Origin: Hibiscus mutabilis | Lineage: Eukaryota > Streptophyta > Magnoliopsida > Malvales > Malvaceae | Length of the DNA: 64,000 nt | Direction of reading: 5' to 3' | Assembly (NCBI GenBank): GCA_019671005.1 | Contig: CM033752.1 | Location: 23,692,969-23,756,968 of the forward strand | Part shown: one piece after another, positions 1 to 10,259 of the stretch | Layout: the number at the start of each line of letters is the position of its first letter | How positions within the stretch are numbered: position 1 is the first letter of the stretch | Program-made: the position numbers and the translations under genes | The notes under the pieces: generated by a model | What the model saw: the letters and a program-made list of their open reading frames with translations, nothing else | Databases searched by the model: none | What the model was told of the DNA's origin: nothing

Positions 1-962
1 TTGCTCTATCTTGGGTAGATATCATTATGCGTTGTGTCTCCTCTGTTATTTTATCTACTCGGGTGAATAGGATTTTTAGGCCTCCTTTTGGCCACAACAA
101 GGCTTGCGGCAAGGGGACCCCCTATCACCTTCCTTTTTTTCTCTACACCCAGGCCTTTTTGCGTCTTTGATGGCTACGCAGCATGAGAGCCAACTTTGTG
201 AGATCTGTGCTAGTCGATTTAGGCCTTCTGTTAACTATTATTGTATGCGAATGAGAACCTAATTTTTCCCTAGAACGAGCTCTGTAAAGCTCAGTTCCTT
301 AAAGATATTCTCTAGTCATACACATCTTCTTCTAGTCAATGTATTAACTTTGATAAATCCACCATCTTCTTTAGCCCCCTCACTCCTCCAGACTTCAAAG
401 TCGTTGTCCATTATCTTTTAGGGGTTCGAGAGGTTGATGATCCATGAATCTATCTAGGAATTCCCTTTCTTATTGGTAGGAATAAGACGAAGGCTCTTGC
501 TTTTGTTTGTGGTAGGGTCGCACTCGTGTTACCAGTTAGACCAAGAATTTACTTTCTTATAGATGTAGGGAGGACTTCCTTAAGTCTATGGCCCAAGCTC
601 TATCTCAATATGTGATGTCTTGCAATCTGCTACCACAAAACCAGGTGGATGACATGACTCAAGCCATAGGGAGTTACTGGTGGTCTGGTCAGAACAACAA
701 GCGAGGTTGGTCTCTTGTTTCTTGGGCCAACGTTTGCACGCCAAAGTCTACTGGTGGCATGGGTTTCCAGGATATGCATCTTTTCAATGTTGCCCTTCTT
801 AGAAAGCAATTATGGCAGTTTATTTTGAATCTAGACTCCCTACTCTGGCGTGTCTTCATGGCTAAATATTTTCTTTCTGAGAATAGTCTCCATGCCTCCC
901 CCTTCGATAAAGGCTTCTTTTGCTTGGAAAGGGCTTTACCATGCGTTGTCTTTGCTGTGTGA
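1..962 (+). pseudogene. LINE reverse transcriptase remnant
   Basis: The first 170 bases translate, with interruptions, to a decayed form of the LINE RT region around the RQGDPLSP block (here KGTPYHLPFF follows a WVDIIMRCVSSV-like stretch). From 588 to 962 an open stretch of 124 codons carries the typical C-terminal RT/thumb sequence (AQALSQYVMSCNLLP, then WSLVSWANVCTPKSTGGMGF). In intact elements this enzyme primes cDNA synthesis at nicked chromosomal DNA. At least six stops and a frame change lie between the two parts, and the palm active site cannot be seen intact. It is a pseudogene. Confidence 0.75.
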
Positions 963-1146
963 AAGCTTTTTTTGGACTCTCGGTATTGACAGCTTGGTCA
1001 GTTTACATTAGGAACATTAGGAAGGGACTTCACCCATCTCTCTCACAGACAATTATCTTGATAATGAAGAGCTGCTAATCTGATGTCGTGACTTCATGGT
1101 TCTAGGATAGCCTCTCTAGAGTATTACTCTTTTTTGTGATGTTTTC

Positions 1147-1600
1147 TTGTCGGATGATACGGATTCCATCCTACATTTACCAATCTCTGCTAACCGACTA
1201 GACACCTTTATTTGGGGTGACCATGATTTCAGCATTTATACTGTTTGGTCTGGGTACCTCTACCTTCAGAGGCCGGTCCTTACGGTTAGTAAGCCTTCCA
1301 GGGTTTGGAAGCACCTCTCAAAATTGCTTGTTATACCCAAAGTTCACACCTTCAGCTGCCGCATTAGATGTGAAGCCCTTCCTACTGGAAGTAGACTCTA
1401 CACCTCGAGCCTCTCCCCGGGCTCTTATCCTTTGTGTTGGCATAACTCTGAAACGACTCTTCATGCCCTCCGTGATTACCTTGCTTTGATTGAGGCCTTT
1501 CTTCTTAGTGGCTTCCCTCGTGTTTTTGTCACCAATTAGACCGCTACTACCCTTGCCTGGCTTGAGGAAGCAACTACTTTCCTCTCTCTAGACTCTTTTG
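1147..1600 (+). pseudogene. LINE zf-RVT (zinc-binding RT-associated) region remnant
   Basis: The 130-codon open stretch contains the pattern of the plant LINE zf-RVT domain: an F-S-x-Y-x-V-W-S-G start, a VWKHLSKLLVIPKVHTF segment, ALPTGSRL, then a CPLC-like element (here YPLCWHN) followed by ETTLHALRDY. It lies directly between the RT and RNase H remnants, as in the family. The first Cys of the CPLC pair is replaced by Tyr, so zinc binding would be impaired. Similarity continues past the stop at 1537-1539 (AWLEEA), so the reading frame has decayed. Confidence 0.65.
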
Positions 1601-1639
1601 CTTTTCTGATCATCGTTCTCTAGTACCTTTAGAGACAGA

Positions 1640-2282
1640 GGTTGATTGGGTCCGTGAGAAAATCTTACGGCCTATTTGGGTCCTAGTTTTTAATGCTGTT
1701 TGCCTCTATCGTGACTATCACGCTACGACTTTACCCTCCTCCAACCAACAATCGGCATCCTCCTCCTCTGCTCTTTCTGGGCAAGGTTGGCTGTCTCCAT
1801 CTGTTGGCTGTATCAAGGTGAATGTGGATGGTACTTTTGACCCTTTCTCTCGCTCGGCCTCTATTGGTGTAATTGCCCGGGATGAGAATGGTTCGGTACT
1901 TGGTGGTTTTACCCGTCCTGCTGCTAGTTGTTTGGATGCTTCTTTTGCAGAAGCCTCAACCCTCACCGCTGGCTTACAATTGGCCCATGAAAAGGGTTGG
2001 TCCAATTTCGTCTTTGAATCAGACTCGACTGTTGTGGTGAACAAAGTTAACAGAGCTGCGGATGACATCTCTCTTCTACGTATTTATCTTGGGTAGACAT
2101 GGGACATCTTAGCCCGCCATGATTGTAACAATAGAGTTTCTCATGCATCGCAGTCTACGAATTTAGTTGCTCATAGCTTAGCCTCTTGGGCCCTTCGGTC
2201 CTCTTCCCCTCTATCTTTTGACTCAATTTGTCACGAGATTATTTCTACCATTGTACGTGATGACTTGTCATTGTTTTCCTAG
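1640..2282 (+). pseudogene. LINE-encoded plant-type RNase H (RVT_3) remnant
   Basis: The stretch starts with WVREKILRP and runs into VNVDGTFDPFSRSASIGVIARDENG, the first strand of the RNase H fold with its catalytic Asp. Next come a Glu in a FAEASTLTAGLQLA helix and the Asp of FESDSTVVV; a final catalytic-region Asn-x-x-AHSLA is visible after a stop at 2094-2096. All three early acidic positions are present. In the family the domain removes RNA from the RNA:DNA hybrid. The stop and loss of upstream continuity make it non-functional as part of a polyprotein. Confidence 0.75.
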
Positions 2283-2530
2283 TAATGATATTTTGGGCAC
2301 TCTTTTCCCCCTCTTAGGCGCCTCCATCGAGTTTTGGCTGGGTGCTGGCTTTAGTGGGTTTTTTTAATGAGGCCTAGCTCTTTTTTCAAAATAAATACTT
2401 TACTTTGCCTTTTTAGCATTTACTTTCGATGTATCTTTTATGCTTCCACGTTTATTTATTTGCTTTACTTTGTACTCACTTTGGTTCATTTTCTCCAATA
2501 AGATCAGCATATTATTACTCAAAAAAATAA
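2283..2530 (+). other. LINE 3' UTR and A-rich tail
   Basis: This T-rich, non-coding stretch follows the RNase H remnant and ends in TCAAAAAAATAA. No other gene or element boundary is visible. The last 10 bases are also the left target-site copy of the TIR element. Confidence 0.6.
2521..2530. repeat. Left target-site duplication of TIR element
   Basis: The 10-mer AAAAAAATAA directly precedes the left terminal inverted repeat. It is repeated exactly at 25590-25599 after the right terminus. Its low complexity slightly weakens the inference, but the position at both ends is exact. Confidence 0.75.
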
Positions 2531-2790
2531 GGGGAAAGTACACCAATGGTCACCGAAATTTTAGGGTACTTTCATTTTGGTCACCAAACTTTTAAAATTT
2601 TCATTGTGGTCACCTAACTTTTATCTCACTTTCATTTTGGTCCCTCATGTTACCGTCCTTTACAAAATGCTGACGTGGCCCATTAGTTTTCCTTTTCCTC
2701 AAGGGTAAACTACATAAATGGTCATCAAACTTTTAAGGAGCTTTTATTTTGGTCACCAAAATTTTAAAACTTTAATTGGGGTCACCCAAC
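2531..2790 (+). repeat. Left terminal inverted repeat of MULE-like element
   Basis: About 260 bp, composed of two similar modules. The outer one starts GGGGAAAGTACACC at 2531 and the inner one starts GGGTAAACTACAT at 2700. Each is followed by repeated GGTCACC-AAACTTTT-type units. The partner arm is divided between 25589-25426 and 3603-3509 (both read on the minus strand). Confidence 0.75.
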
Positions 2791-3508
2791 TTTTGTTTTG
2801 CTTTAAAGCAACCATGTTGGTTTAAGAAAAAAATGTTTCAATGTATAAAAAACAAAAGTAAGAAGTAGATTTTACCTTATGATTATCAAGGAAGAATATG
2901 TTTTTATAAAAAAATTGTTGTGTAGATTGACGTACTTACCAGCATAAAATATTTTTATATATCATGTTCTTAAATATTGTCTATAATATAAATCCATTAT
3001 TTTGATCTATAGATCACGTTGTATGCAACCTAATCTTCAAGCTACTTCAAGGTTAATAAGTACAAGGGAGAAAAAACAAACATCGAGGTTAATTATTGAC
3101 CAGGAGTATAATATTTTAATTTAATTTTGAAAATAGTATCCAAAATTTGTTCCACAAATTTCCCAGAATATGCAAGTAGATTTGATGCACCCCATGTTTA
3201 AGTTCAAATATTAATTTACTTAGCCATTAAAGGCGGATTTAGGAGAAACATTAGGAGTAAAAATTGGGAGGGACAAAAATCTTATCTGATAAGTACTTAA
3301 ATCTATTATACCTAAAACAGGAGGGGCAACCCATACATCCCTTCGTCCTTGTTTTCCACCATGATCGGTGTTGTTTTGATAGATGCCTTTTGTGTTTGGT
3401 TGCTACTTGTTCTTAGTCGTTGGTTTTCTTTTCTTACTATATTTTCATCGCACATAAAAGAGAGTGGAGAAATGATGCAGTAAAACGATGGAAGGGGGAG
3501 GGGGAAAT
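2791..3508. other. Internal AT-rich region of MULE-like element
   Basis: About 700 bp between the inverted arms. Only short chance reading frames are present and I recognise no transposase or captured gene. Confidence 0.5.
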
Positions 3509-3603
3509 ATGTGACACCAATGAAAGTTTTAAAAGTTTGGTGAATAAAATGAAAATATTTTAAAACTTCAATGACCATTTATGCAGTTTACCCTTGAGGA
3601 AAA
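3509..3603 (-). repeat. Inner part of right TIR of MULE-like element
   Basis: Read on the minus strand from 3603 it gives CCTCAAGGGTAAACTGCATA and continues with the GGTCATT and CACCAAACTTTT words of the left arm (2696 onward). The outer part of the same arm lies 21.8 kb away at 25426-25589, beyond gypsy element I. The last five bases (3599-3603, GAAAA) are the target duplication of element I. Confidence 0.75.
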
Positions 3604-5520
3604 TGTAACGCCCGAAATTGGGCCTAGAAGTTAGTTCGATCAAATAGACGGTTCGTGAGAACCAGGTTAGGCAATTCGAGCTAGTTTCAAGAATTAAATC
3701 GTATAAAATTATTTTTGGTCAAAATAAAATATGGGAAAATATGGTAAAGTACTTAATTGATATATTAAATATTTTGGTAAATTCAATTTGAGAAAAATTA
3801 AATCTAAATATGGGACATTTTGTTCTAGTGACAAAATGAAAAGTTTGCAAAACTGTTTTTGGTACTAAATCGTAAAAGGGTCAAAGCATCGAATCTTTAA
3901 GGAGCTATTTGACCAATTATTTTTATCAGATTTCTCTCTTAATTTAGGCTATTTTAAAGTATTTTAATTGTTTTATTAATAAAATAAAATAGGATTTATT
4001 AGAAGAGATTTTAGTCTTACAAAAATACTTTCTCACGTAACTACTTTTCATCCAACTTTTCTCTCAAGTTTTTCCAGCAACCAAACTAAGATTTTCACTT
4101 CAAAATCCCCAGGAATCAATTCTTATTGATATACTTTTTGTTTCCTAATTGATTACTTCAATTCCCATTGCTAAATTCATTTGGATTTCAATCAAGCATT
4201 GCCAATTAAGGGAGAAATCAACAATTAGAGGGGAATTGAATCCTTTGGCTTTTGAAGACATCGCGAAAGCTTTGGAGGCTTAAACGCGAATTGGTAAGTG
4301 GGAGAATGGTTGTCGGTGAGTGGAATTATGATTTACTGCCTTAGAAAGGTTTGAAAGAACTTGTGGGAGTTTAGATTAAGTTTGAAACACTTATCTAAGC
4401 TCAAAAGTAAGTATCGGTTGAGCTCTCTCTCATTTTCAGCTTTGGAAAAATAAAATCTCATGCACATGTTTATAGATTTGATTACTTACTATTATATGCA
4501 TGTTTTTAAATCAAAAGATGTTGCAAATGATTATTCATGTCGAGTTTTGAGTAAAGCAAATGATTTATAAAGGCATGTGGAGGTTGCTTGAATATATGTT
4601 GAGATGTATTGATAGAAATGGTTTAAGTTAATGCATATGTAAAACAGTAAGTTAATGTGGTTTAAATGAGTATATTGGCTAGTGGTTGAGGTAAAAATGT
4701 AATCGGATATAGTTGGAATGCTGGAGGATTGTTAGTGCACTATAAAAAGTCGCCTCATGTGTGTCGAGGGGTTGTAAGTGTACTGTTGACTCCACCATGA
4801 GAACCGCGGCGGTTGAGGTGGGCAAGTATGCCGTTACTCTAGTTGAAGTTTGTATGTGAAGTGGTTGTGGGAATCACTTGTGAATTTGTGTATCCGATGT
4901 GTTTTTGTAAGTTGGAAGGAACTTGTTTTGAGTCACTTGAAAGCCAATATACTAGTTGATGTATCATGTGAAATGGATTATATTTGTATAATGTGGATTA
5001 TACATGTAAGACTCTTTAAGCTTGTTATGTAGAGACTTTGGCCATTGAAACTTAAATTGAGGTAGAGATGAATCCATGATACATGTGTTGTAAATGATTT
5101 TAAATGTGCATTTGAAAGAGATTGTTGAAGCATGTGATGATTTTACAATGAACAAGTAGATTTGATTTGAATTAAAATGGTTTTACATTGCATTGATGAG
5201 TGTTTTAGCAAATCCCTCAGTAAGCTTATAGCTTATGCTCTATTTTCTCATCAATGCAGAGAAATAGGCAACTCGAAAAACAAGGGTGCAAGGAAGGATC
5301 CAAGCGTGGTGACTTTTCAAAGTATGGTTTAAAATAGACTAAGTAGTAATAAAAGGCAATGTGACCAAGAAGTGTTTGGGAGGTTTATTTTGAGGACTAC
5401 CTGTTGTATTTGTTTGATATGATGTTTTAGACTTGTAAGAAGTATAAACTTTGGTTTTGAGGGGTTTGGGAACAATATGCATGCTTGGTAGAGATCATGC
5501 CTATAGGGAAGTGTCTTGAG

Positions 5521-5598
5521 TATGCCATGTTGTGATTGATGCTCTACCATGCTGCCATGTATGCCATTTTGTGATTGATGGTCTACCATGCTGCCATG
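5521..5598 (+). repeat. 39-bp tandem duplication in 5' LTR of element I
   Basis: Two copies of a 39-bp unit beginning TATGCCATGTTGTGATTGAT lie head to tail (5521-5559, 5560-5598). The corresponding place in the 3' LTR (about 13711-13750) has one copy. Confidence 0.85.
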
Positions 5599-5724
5599 TT
5601 TGAGAATTTGATGTTTTTGAAGTCTTATGATGTTTACATGATGTTTGGACTATGTTAGATTGAGCCAAAGTGTCATATGTTGGACCAAGAGGTCAATACA
5701 TGTTTGTCTGTACGGGTCCTCAGG

Positions 5725-5985
5725 GATCGATACGCTGGGACCTATCTCGGCTCAATCTAGGTAAAATAACCTAGGTGTATCGATACGCCTGGTAACCGTA
5801 TTGATATGCATAGAAAAAAATTAAGCTTGGTTTTGATACACAGGTTACCGTATAGATACGGACTTTTGCTACTGGAATTCTAGCTTTTTGAAACTAACTA
5901 CCCATACCGATATGGCTGAAGACCGTATCGATACGTCTTTATATTTTTGCTTGTATCGAAATATGAAGCACCTGTACCGGTACGC
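5725..5985. repeat. Cluster of GTATCGATAC-like palindromes in chromovirus LTR
   Basis: At least seven sites match or nearly match a GTAYCGATAC or GTACCGGTAC palindrome: 5725, 5777, 5797, 5848, 5903, 5923 and 5972. They are spaced 20-55 bp apart. The same cluster occurs in the 3' LTR (13858-13900 and 24796-24995) and, reverse-oriented, in the LTRs at 46330-46620 and 51450-53660. Being in the LTR they could serve as protein-binding sites, but that is inference. Confidence 0.7.
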
Positions 5986-6415
5986 AAGTAGTTAATTTAG
6001 TTGAGATGCTTCTTGAAGTTTGTTTTTTTTTTGCAATTTGGTCCTTATTTCTTATATATGCAATTAAATGAGTTTGGATGGTTAGTTTAAGTTGTAATTT
6101 AACCTGAATGCATGAAATATGACTAATTAAGGATAGGTAACCTTAATTTCACGTAAGTCTTCTTAGTTAGCAGAAATTATGTTTTAGTCCCTTGGTTGCA
6201 AAATCGAACAATTGGATGTCAATTTGACGCCTGATTGAGTTGTAGTTTTCACCATAACCATCATGTTCACTTTAAGACTAATTGATGCATTTAGAAAAAA
6301 GAAAAAGAAAAAAAAGATCGTTCGAATGTAAATCTTTCAAGTTTGTCTCTGCAAACCCTAATGTAGCTTGCTCGATTCGGTCTTGCTATTAGACCGGGTC
6401 AAGGGGGTTACATTT

Positions 6416-6431
6416 GTTAGTATCAGAGTTA
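6416..6431 (+). promoter_or_regulatory. Primer binding site of element I (initiator Met tRNA type)
   Basis: GTTAGTATCAGAGTTA lies 3 bases after the LTR end and is a decayed form of the TTGGTATCAGAGC site used with initiator tRNA-Met by many plant LTR elements. Confidence 0.75.
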
Positions 6432-6697
6432 GGTTATGATTGTTAGGAGGTGGGTTATGGTTGTATGATTGATTGATGATTAATGTTTCCGCTGATTGCT
6501 ATGCACGGTGTTTGGAATTTTGAGATTATATGATATATGTGAATGTTTGAAGTGTTTAGCTTGGAGACACATTGCCTTATTACTGCTAGAGTGAAATGAT
6601 TTTGTTTTTAAATAATAAATGACTTGGATTCTTACTGCAAGCTGGCCTACTTGTTTCATTTTATTGCATTATCATGTTTTAAACTCATATTTTGCGA

Positions 6698-7640
6698 ATG
6701 AGACCAAGATGTGAGACGAGAGCTCATTTAGGCAGTGTAGTAGACATGATGATGAGTTACCTCCCCCACCACTGAATCCCTTACTGATGTTGAGGTAGAG
6801 GGTGGTGCGCCTCAGGCACCACAAGAATCTGTCTTTGGTGATATAGCACCTTTAGTCTAAGCGATAACTGGAGCTTTCCAGGTGGCCATAGTTAGGGTAC
6901 AAATACATGTACTGGTGGCTGTAGCTGGGAATACTGGGCTACCCTTAAAGCGTTTGTGTATCTTGGGTGGTACAGAGTTTAGAGGTTTGGCTCCTGAAGC
7001 GGCCGAGGAATAGTTTGCTAGTACCGAGATGAGAAAAATCGACAGTTTATGGCCTTAGAGGAGGGAAACATGTCCTTTTTCAAATATGAGATCTAGTTTG
7101 TTCGGTTGTGCAAGTATGCTCCCGAGTTAGTTCCTGATGAGCGTTAGCATTGTGAACAGTTTCATTATAGGCAGGTGAAGGAAGTAAAGTCGTATATATT
7201 GGCTACTGACTATACAAAGTTTGATGTCCTGGATTCCCGAGCGAAAGACATTAAATAGAATTTGGGGCTGTCTGCTCGGTCTGGGAGTTCTTCTGTTGGG
7301 AAGAGACATGCTGAGATAGATGGCGTCCGAGACCATTATAAGAGGCATAGAGACAGAAGATACCAACCCAATCAGAGGTGAGGTAGAAACGATATTGGAC
7401 GAGGTCCACAAGGTCAGAATGCTTATGCTGGAGTACTTGAGTGTAGGAGGTGTGGAAGGAAGGATTCCTGGGAGTGTTGGGTGCCTTGGGTACATGTTGG
7501 AGTTGTGGCTCACGGGATCACCTTAGGCGAGATTGTCCGCAGTTGGTTGTTGAGGGGCAAATTGCTGCACGAGCTGTTATGCCACAGAGTGGCCGTGGCC
7601 ATGGCCGTGGACATTTCCAGTATAGAGATGTGGCCAGAGA
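6698..7640 (+). pseudogene. Element I gag remnant
   Basis: An ATG at 6698 opens a region that translates in shifted frames to a chromovirus Gag. Visible pieces are EEGNMSFFKYEI then FVRLCKYAPELVPDE (matrix/capsid-like, about 7055-7140) and a CCHC zinc knuckle with the spacing C-x2-C-x4-H-x4-C in WSCGSRDHLRRDCPQ (about 7494-7542). Gag packages the element RNA into virus-like particles. Stops interrupt the early part, and the knuckle is in a different frame from the capsid stretch, so no protein can be made. Confidence 0.75.
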
Positions 7641-7997
7641 GTGGTTGCTCACACCTTCACGGTTCATCCGGAGGATGATGGACCAGCGAAAGTTTTTGCA
7701 CACCGTGTGGGAAGGAATGATTACTTTGTAGTCCATACGTTGCTTTCATTGATAGATTCTAGTTCTACACATTCATATATCCTGCACGAATATGCTTTCT
7801 TGCTTGATATACCTGTAGAGGTGTTAGATGTTGGTATGAGAGTAACTAGTTTCTTTGGTGAAACGGTTGTGGCTAGGAGGATGTTTAGAAGGTGTCCTTT
7901 CATGGTTCAAGGGCATGTGTTTGAGGCTGACCTGATGGAGTTGCCTTTTTACGGCTTCGATGTAATTTTGGGGATGGATTGGTTGTCTGAACATTGA
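7641..7997 (+). pseudogene. Element I aspartic protease region
   Basis: A 118-codon open stretch carries the retropepsin pattern: LLSLIDSSSTHSYI near residues 35-48 (the usual D-S-G triad reads D-S-S) and the C-terminal FDVILGMDWLSEH. In the family it processes the Gag-Pol polyprotein. The Gly to Ser change at the active loop and the stop right after the ILGMDWL motif indicate a decayed enzyme. The region follows gag and precedes RT, as expected. Confidence 0.8.
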
Positions 7998-8155
7998 GTT
8001 GTGGATGAGAGTGTCAAGTTCTTGTCCAATGTTGTTTCATCTTTGGAAGCGCGAAGGATGATAGAGTCTAGGGGTCAGGCATACCTAGATTATATGATGA
8101 ACCTGAATATGAAGGAAGTGCGTGCCCAGGATATTCGCATAGTTGGTGATTTTTC

Positions 8156-9000
8156 ATGAGTATTTTAGAAAAGTTACCGGGTTTGCGACATGATAGGATG
8201 GTGGAATTCTGTATTGAGACGTACGTAGATACGATTCTGGTGTTGATTGCACCGTATCGTATGGCACCGAAGGAATTAAAGGACCTAAAGACGCAGTTGC
8301 AGGAGTTGTTGGACCGAGGTTTCATTTGGCCTAGTCTTTTTCCATGGGGAGCACCGGTACTGTTTGTAAAGAAGAAGGATGGCACGATACGGATGTGCAT
8401 AGATTATCGACAACTGAACAAGTTGACGATTAAGAACAAGTATCCTTTACTGAGGATTGATGATTTGTTTGATCAGTTTTAGGGTGCTACTGTGTTTTCA
8501 AAAATTGATCTATGGTTAGGATACTACCAGTTGAAAGTGAAGGATAAGGATGTACCGAAGACGACCTTCATACGCGCTACAGGCATTATGAGTTTATTGT
8601 GTTGCCGTTTGGGTTGAAAAATTCTCCAACAACATTTATAGATACGATGAATAGGATGTTCCATGAGTTTTTGGTCCAATTCGTGGTTGTGTTCATCGAT
8701 GATATTCTGGTATACTCACGCACCGAGGAAGAGCATGACCGACACCTTCGGATTGTGTTGCAGGTTTTGTTGGACAATAAGCTTTATGATATGCTAAGTA
8801 AGTGCTAGTTTTGGATCAAGCAGGTGGTTTTCCTTGGTCATGTTGTCTTAGCCAAGGGTATTCGTGTGGATTCGTAGAAGATAGAAGCTGTTGTGAATTA
8901 GAAGCAACCAAAGTCGGTGTCGAAGGTTCATATCTTCTTGGGGTTGGCAGGATATTACTGACGCTTTGTAGATGGTTTTTCAAAGATTGCTGCCCCTTTG
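8156..9000 (+). pseudogene. Element I reverse transcriptase
   Basis: The stretch shows the Ty3/gypsy RT blocks in order: APYRMAPKELKDLKTQLQEL, FVKKKDGTIRMCIDYRQLNK, FSKIDL (after a stop at 8480-8482), the GLKNSPTTF block and the active-site block VVVFIDDILVYSRTEEEHDR. The catalytic Asp pair is intact. Frame changes around 8575 and several stops, including ones at 8480 and 8808, split the domain. The thumb and connection follow in shifted frames to about 9000 (KIAAPLTKLL-like). Confidence 0.85.
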
Positions 9001-9033
9001 ACGAAGTTGTTGCAGAAGGATATGAGTTTTGAA

Positions 9034-9570
9034 TGGACAGAATAAAGACAACAAGCTTTTGACAAGCTGAAAGAAGCTTTGACACAAGCTCTCATATTGA
9101 TTCAACCTGAGTTAGGGAAATAGTTTGTTGTATATAGTGACGCATCCTATGTGGGTTTGGGGTGTGTTCTGATGCAAGAAGGAAGGGTTGTGGCTTATGC
9201 ATCTAGACAGTTGAAGGTGCACGAGTGCAACTACCCTACTCATGATATTGAGTTAGCGGGAGTGGTGTTTGCATTGAAGATTTGGCGACACTATCTTTAC
9301 AGTGAGAAGTGTACTGTATACACGAATCACAAGAGTTTAAAGTACCTGATGTCATAGAAAGAGTTTAATCTTATGCAACAAAGATGGTTGGAGTTTCTTA
9401 AGGATTATGATCTAACAATTGAGTATCATTCGGGTAAGACTAACGTGGTAGCCGATGCTCTAAGTAGAAACCTGGCGGTAGAGTTAAGGGCAATGTTTAC
9501 GCGATTGAGTTGGTGGGTTGTTGGCGGAGTAGTAGGTGAAGCCATTGTTGATACATTTGATTAAGGACCA
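9034..9570 (+). pseudogene. Element I RNase H region
   Basis: The translation reads FDKLKEALTQALILIQPE, then YSDASYVGLGCVLMQEGRVVAYASRQLK, YPTHDIELAGVVFALKIWRHYL, TNHKSLKYLMS, a stop at 9355-9357, and DYDLTIEYHSGKTNVVADALSR. These are the Asp, Glu and Asp blocks of the gypsy RNase H plus its C-terminal end; the third Asp of the usual YTDHKSL motif reads Asn. The linker to integrase is cut by the insertion at 9571. Confidence 0.85.
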
Positions 9571-10253
9571 CTTGTCACGGGGCTAGGGTTCAACCCTAGT
9601 GATCCGTGCAGCCTTAGACGCCCTTGACGCTAATCGGTCGATTCCCGCGCCTAAGTAAGCCTTCAACCAGCCTTGCGAGTACTCCTGGTCGGCAACGGCT
9701 CGGACAAGCCCTCCAGGCTTCGATGGATGCGGAAGCGCTTTAAGCACTATAGTAGCTACTCTTGGCCACTCGAGAGGCAACTAGCTCGAAGAGCTTTGGA
9801 AACAAAGACAATTGAAAGAACAAGAGGAGAACTAGAGTAAATGCCTCAGAGTCTTATTACTCTTCTCAAATGAGAGAATGAATGGATTGGATTGGATGAT
9901 ACAAATGAGAGTGGGAGGCTCTCTATTTATAGTTGAGCTCCCCCTCAATCAATGGTCCGGATCAATTTACATGGATGGCCAGGATTAGCCCAAATCCTTA
10001 CAAGAATCTCTAATCTCGGAAAGAATATCAAATCCTACATAATTACATCAATTAGTAGGTATCTTTCCTCAGATAGTTGATCACACCCGATATGGTAAGA
10101 TTGCTCGTTTGACTTCTTGTCTCCTGCCATTTCCGAAGAGCTAGTGTGATCGGGCTCTCTAGCATTCTCCAAGTGTTGGGCCAAGTCTGGTGGTCCTCGC
10201 AAGTCTGATGATCCGCTTTGAACCTCTTGGGCGGATCCTTGCACAACTATCTC
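9571..10253 (-). mobile_element. 683-bp LTR-like insertion between RNase H and integrase of element I
   Basis: The unrelated segment is flanked by GGACCA at 9565-9570 and 10254-10259. Removing it with one copy rejoins the pol reading frame across the RNase H-integrase linker. On the minus strand it has a TATA-like CTATAAATAG (9932-9923) followed by a C/T-rich leader, and it ends near GTGACAAG. That suggests a solo LTR or small non-autonomous LTR element on the minus strand. The ends are not a clean TG...CA, so class is uncertain. It encodes no recognisable protein. Confidence 0.6.
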
Positions 10254-10259
10254 GGACCA

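Larger units (their letters stand above)
1..2530 (+). mobile_element. LINE (non-LTR retrotransposon), 3' half, degenerate
   Basis: The order of remnants is reverse transcriptase, then the zinc-binding zf-RVT region, then a plant-type RNase H, then an A-rich tail. This is the 3' layout of plant L1-type LINEs. The 5' part lies outside the window. Stops and frameshifts separate the domains, so it is inactive. The tail (about 2521-2530, continuing at 25600 as further AATA units) was later used as the target of the TIR element that starts at 2531. Domain order is seen directly; the clade is inferred. Confidence 0.8.
3604..6412 (+). repeat. 5' LTR of element I
   Basis: A 2,809-bp LTR from TGTAACGCCCG to GTTACA. 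It matches 11698-13927 plus 24785-25425 along its length. It contains a run of G-rich units around 4740-4850 (GAGGTGGGCAAG), a 39-bp tandem duplication at 5521-5598 and a cluster of GTATCGATAC-type palindromes at 5725-5985. Confidence 0.9.

Noticed and set aside
3312..3578. Possible captured gene inside the TIR element
   Set aside because: The 88-codon frame runs into the inverted repeat itself and shows no protein similarity I recognise.
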